Positions 27,208 through 27,500 of a DNA stretch of 27,500 nt are shown here, piece by piece. A program made the translations under genes and the position numbers. Below the pieces are notes generated by a model. It did not search any database. It was not told the origin of the DNA and was given only the letters and a program-made list of their open reading frames with translations. Source of the stretch: Mesostigma viride (taxonomy: Eukaryota > Streptophyta > Mesostigmatophyceae > Mesostigmatales > Mesostigmataceae); the NCBI GenBank assembly GCA_009746045.1, contig RPFO01001332.1, positions 1-27,500 of the forward strand, read 5' to 3'. The stretch's first letter is position 1, and each line of letters begins with the position of its first letter.

Positions 27208-27500
27208 CTGGTGGGGTAGGGGGTGGATTTAGGGGTGGGGGTAGGGGTCAGGGTGGAGGTGAGAAGAGGAATGGGGGTAGGGGTTAAGGGGTGGAAGTGA
27301 CGAGTGGGATGGGGGATGGGGATGGGGATGGGGATGGGATGGGGATGGGGATGGGGATGGGGATGGGGATGGGGATGGGGATGGGGATGGGGATGGGGAT
27401 GGGGATGGGGATGGGGATGGGGATGGGGATGGGGATGGGGATGGGGATGGGGATGGGGATGGGGATGGGGATGGGGATGGGGATGGGGATGGGGATGGGG
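27208..27500. repeat. (GGGGAT)n microsatellite
   Basis: After about 100 bases of related G-rich sequence, pure GGGGAT repeats run from about 27308 to the end of the window. If the neighbouring exon is real, this is (ATCCCC)n in its upstream intron. Runs of four G at this spacing could form G-quadruplexes. It is not a standard telomere repeat. Confidence 0.9.

Noticed and set aside
27308-27500. Telomere at the window end
   Set aside because: The unit is GGGGAT, not TTAGGG or TTTAGGG, and the array abuts a probable exon, so an intronic microsatellite is more likely.

Overview
This is eukaryotic nuclear DNA, most likely from an alga or another protist. It has GT-AG introns, uses TAA, TAG and TGA all as stops (standard code), contains LINE-type retroelements, and carries an EFL-type translation elongation GTPase instead of a canonical EF-1alpha. 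EFL occurs patchily in green algae, chlorarachniophytes, haptophytes, dinoflagellates, diatoms and some opisthokont relatives. I cannot name the lineage from the window alone.

Layout. (1) 1-553: pyrimidine microsatellites. (2) 600-11769: a one-strand block of unfamiliar genes. Five small intronless genes come first: an acidic/basic peptide, a MYND zinc-finger protein, a short basic protein, and two paralogues with the same C-x4-C-x10-C-x2-H motif. A large gene follows (4767-11769) that I reconstruct as seven exons, about 1,930 codons, with five phase-0 introns and one phase-1 intron. A GC-rich motif of about 21 bp (core RCGMCSGCCGGCGTTTC) runs through this block. There are 17 sense copies between genes and in introns, and 4 antisense copies inside a coding exon. 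I did not see it in the rest of the window. Most copies sit in local tandem duplications. (3) About 12313-18453: a non-LTR retrotransposon (ORF1, then an endonuclease plus reverse transcriptase ORF2 with frame breaks, then a (TTGAA)n tail). It is interrupted between ORF1 and ORF2 by a 1,847-bp hAT-like DNA element with matching ends and an 8-bp target duplication. (4) 18877-20445, minus strand: a second, intact LINE-type ORF1 with its leader. (5) About 20500-20795: a possible tRNA-derived SINE. (6) 21288-22685, minus strand: the intact, intronless EFL gene, the one clear housekeeping gene. (7) 24656-25577: a decayed third ORF1 and a stray copy of the ORF1 leader. (8) 27052-27207, minus strand: the last exon of a membrane protein, preceded in its intron by an (ATCCCC)n microsatellite that runs off the window.

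The transposon part is well supported. The 0.6-11.8 kb block is the least explained part: compact same-strand genes of unknown family, a recurring start-codon module (GTATGTT...CAG directly before ATG), and the dispersed motif, which forms imperfect hairpins. Several frame breaks fall in G-rich runs, so assembly indels must be excluded before any of these genes is called broken.
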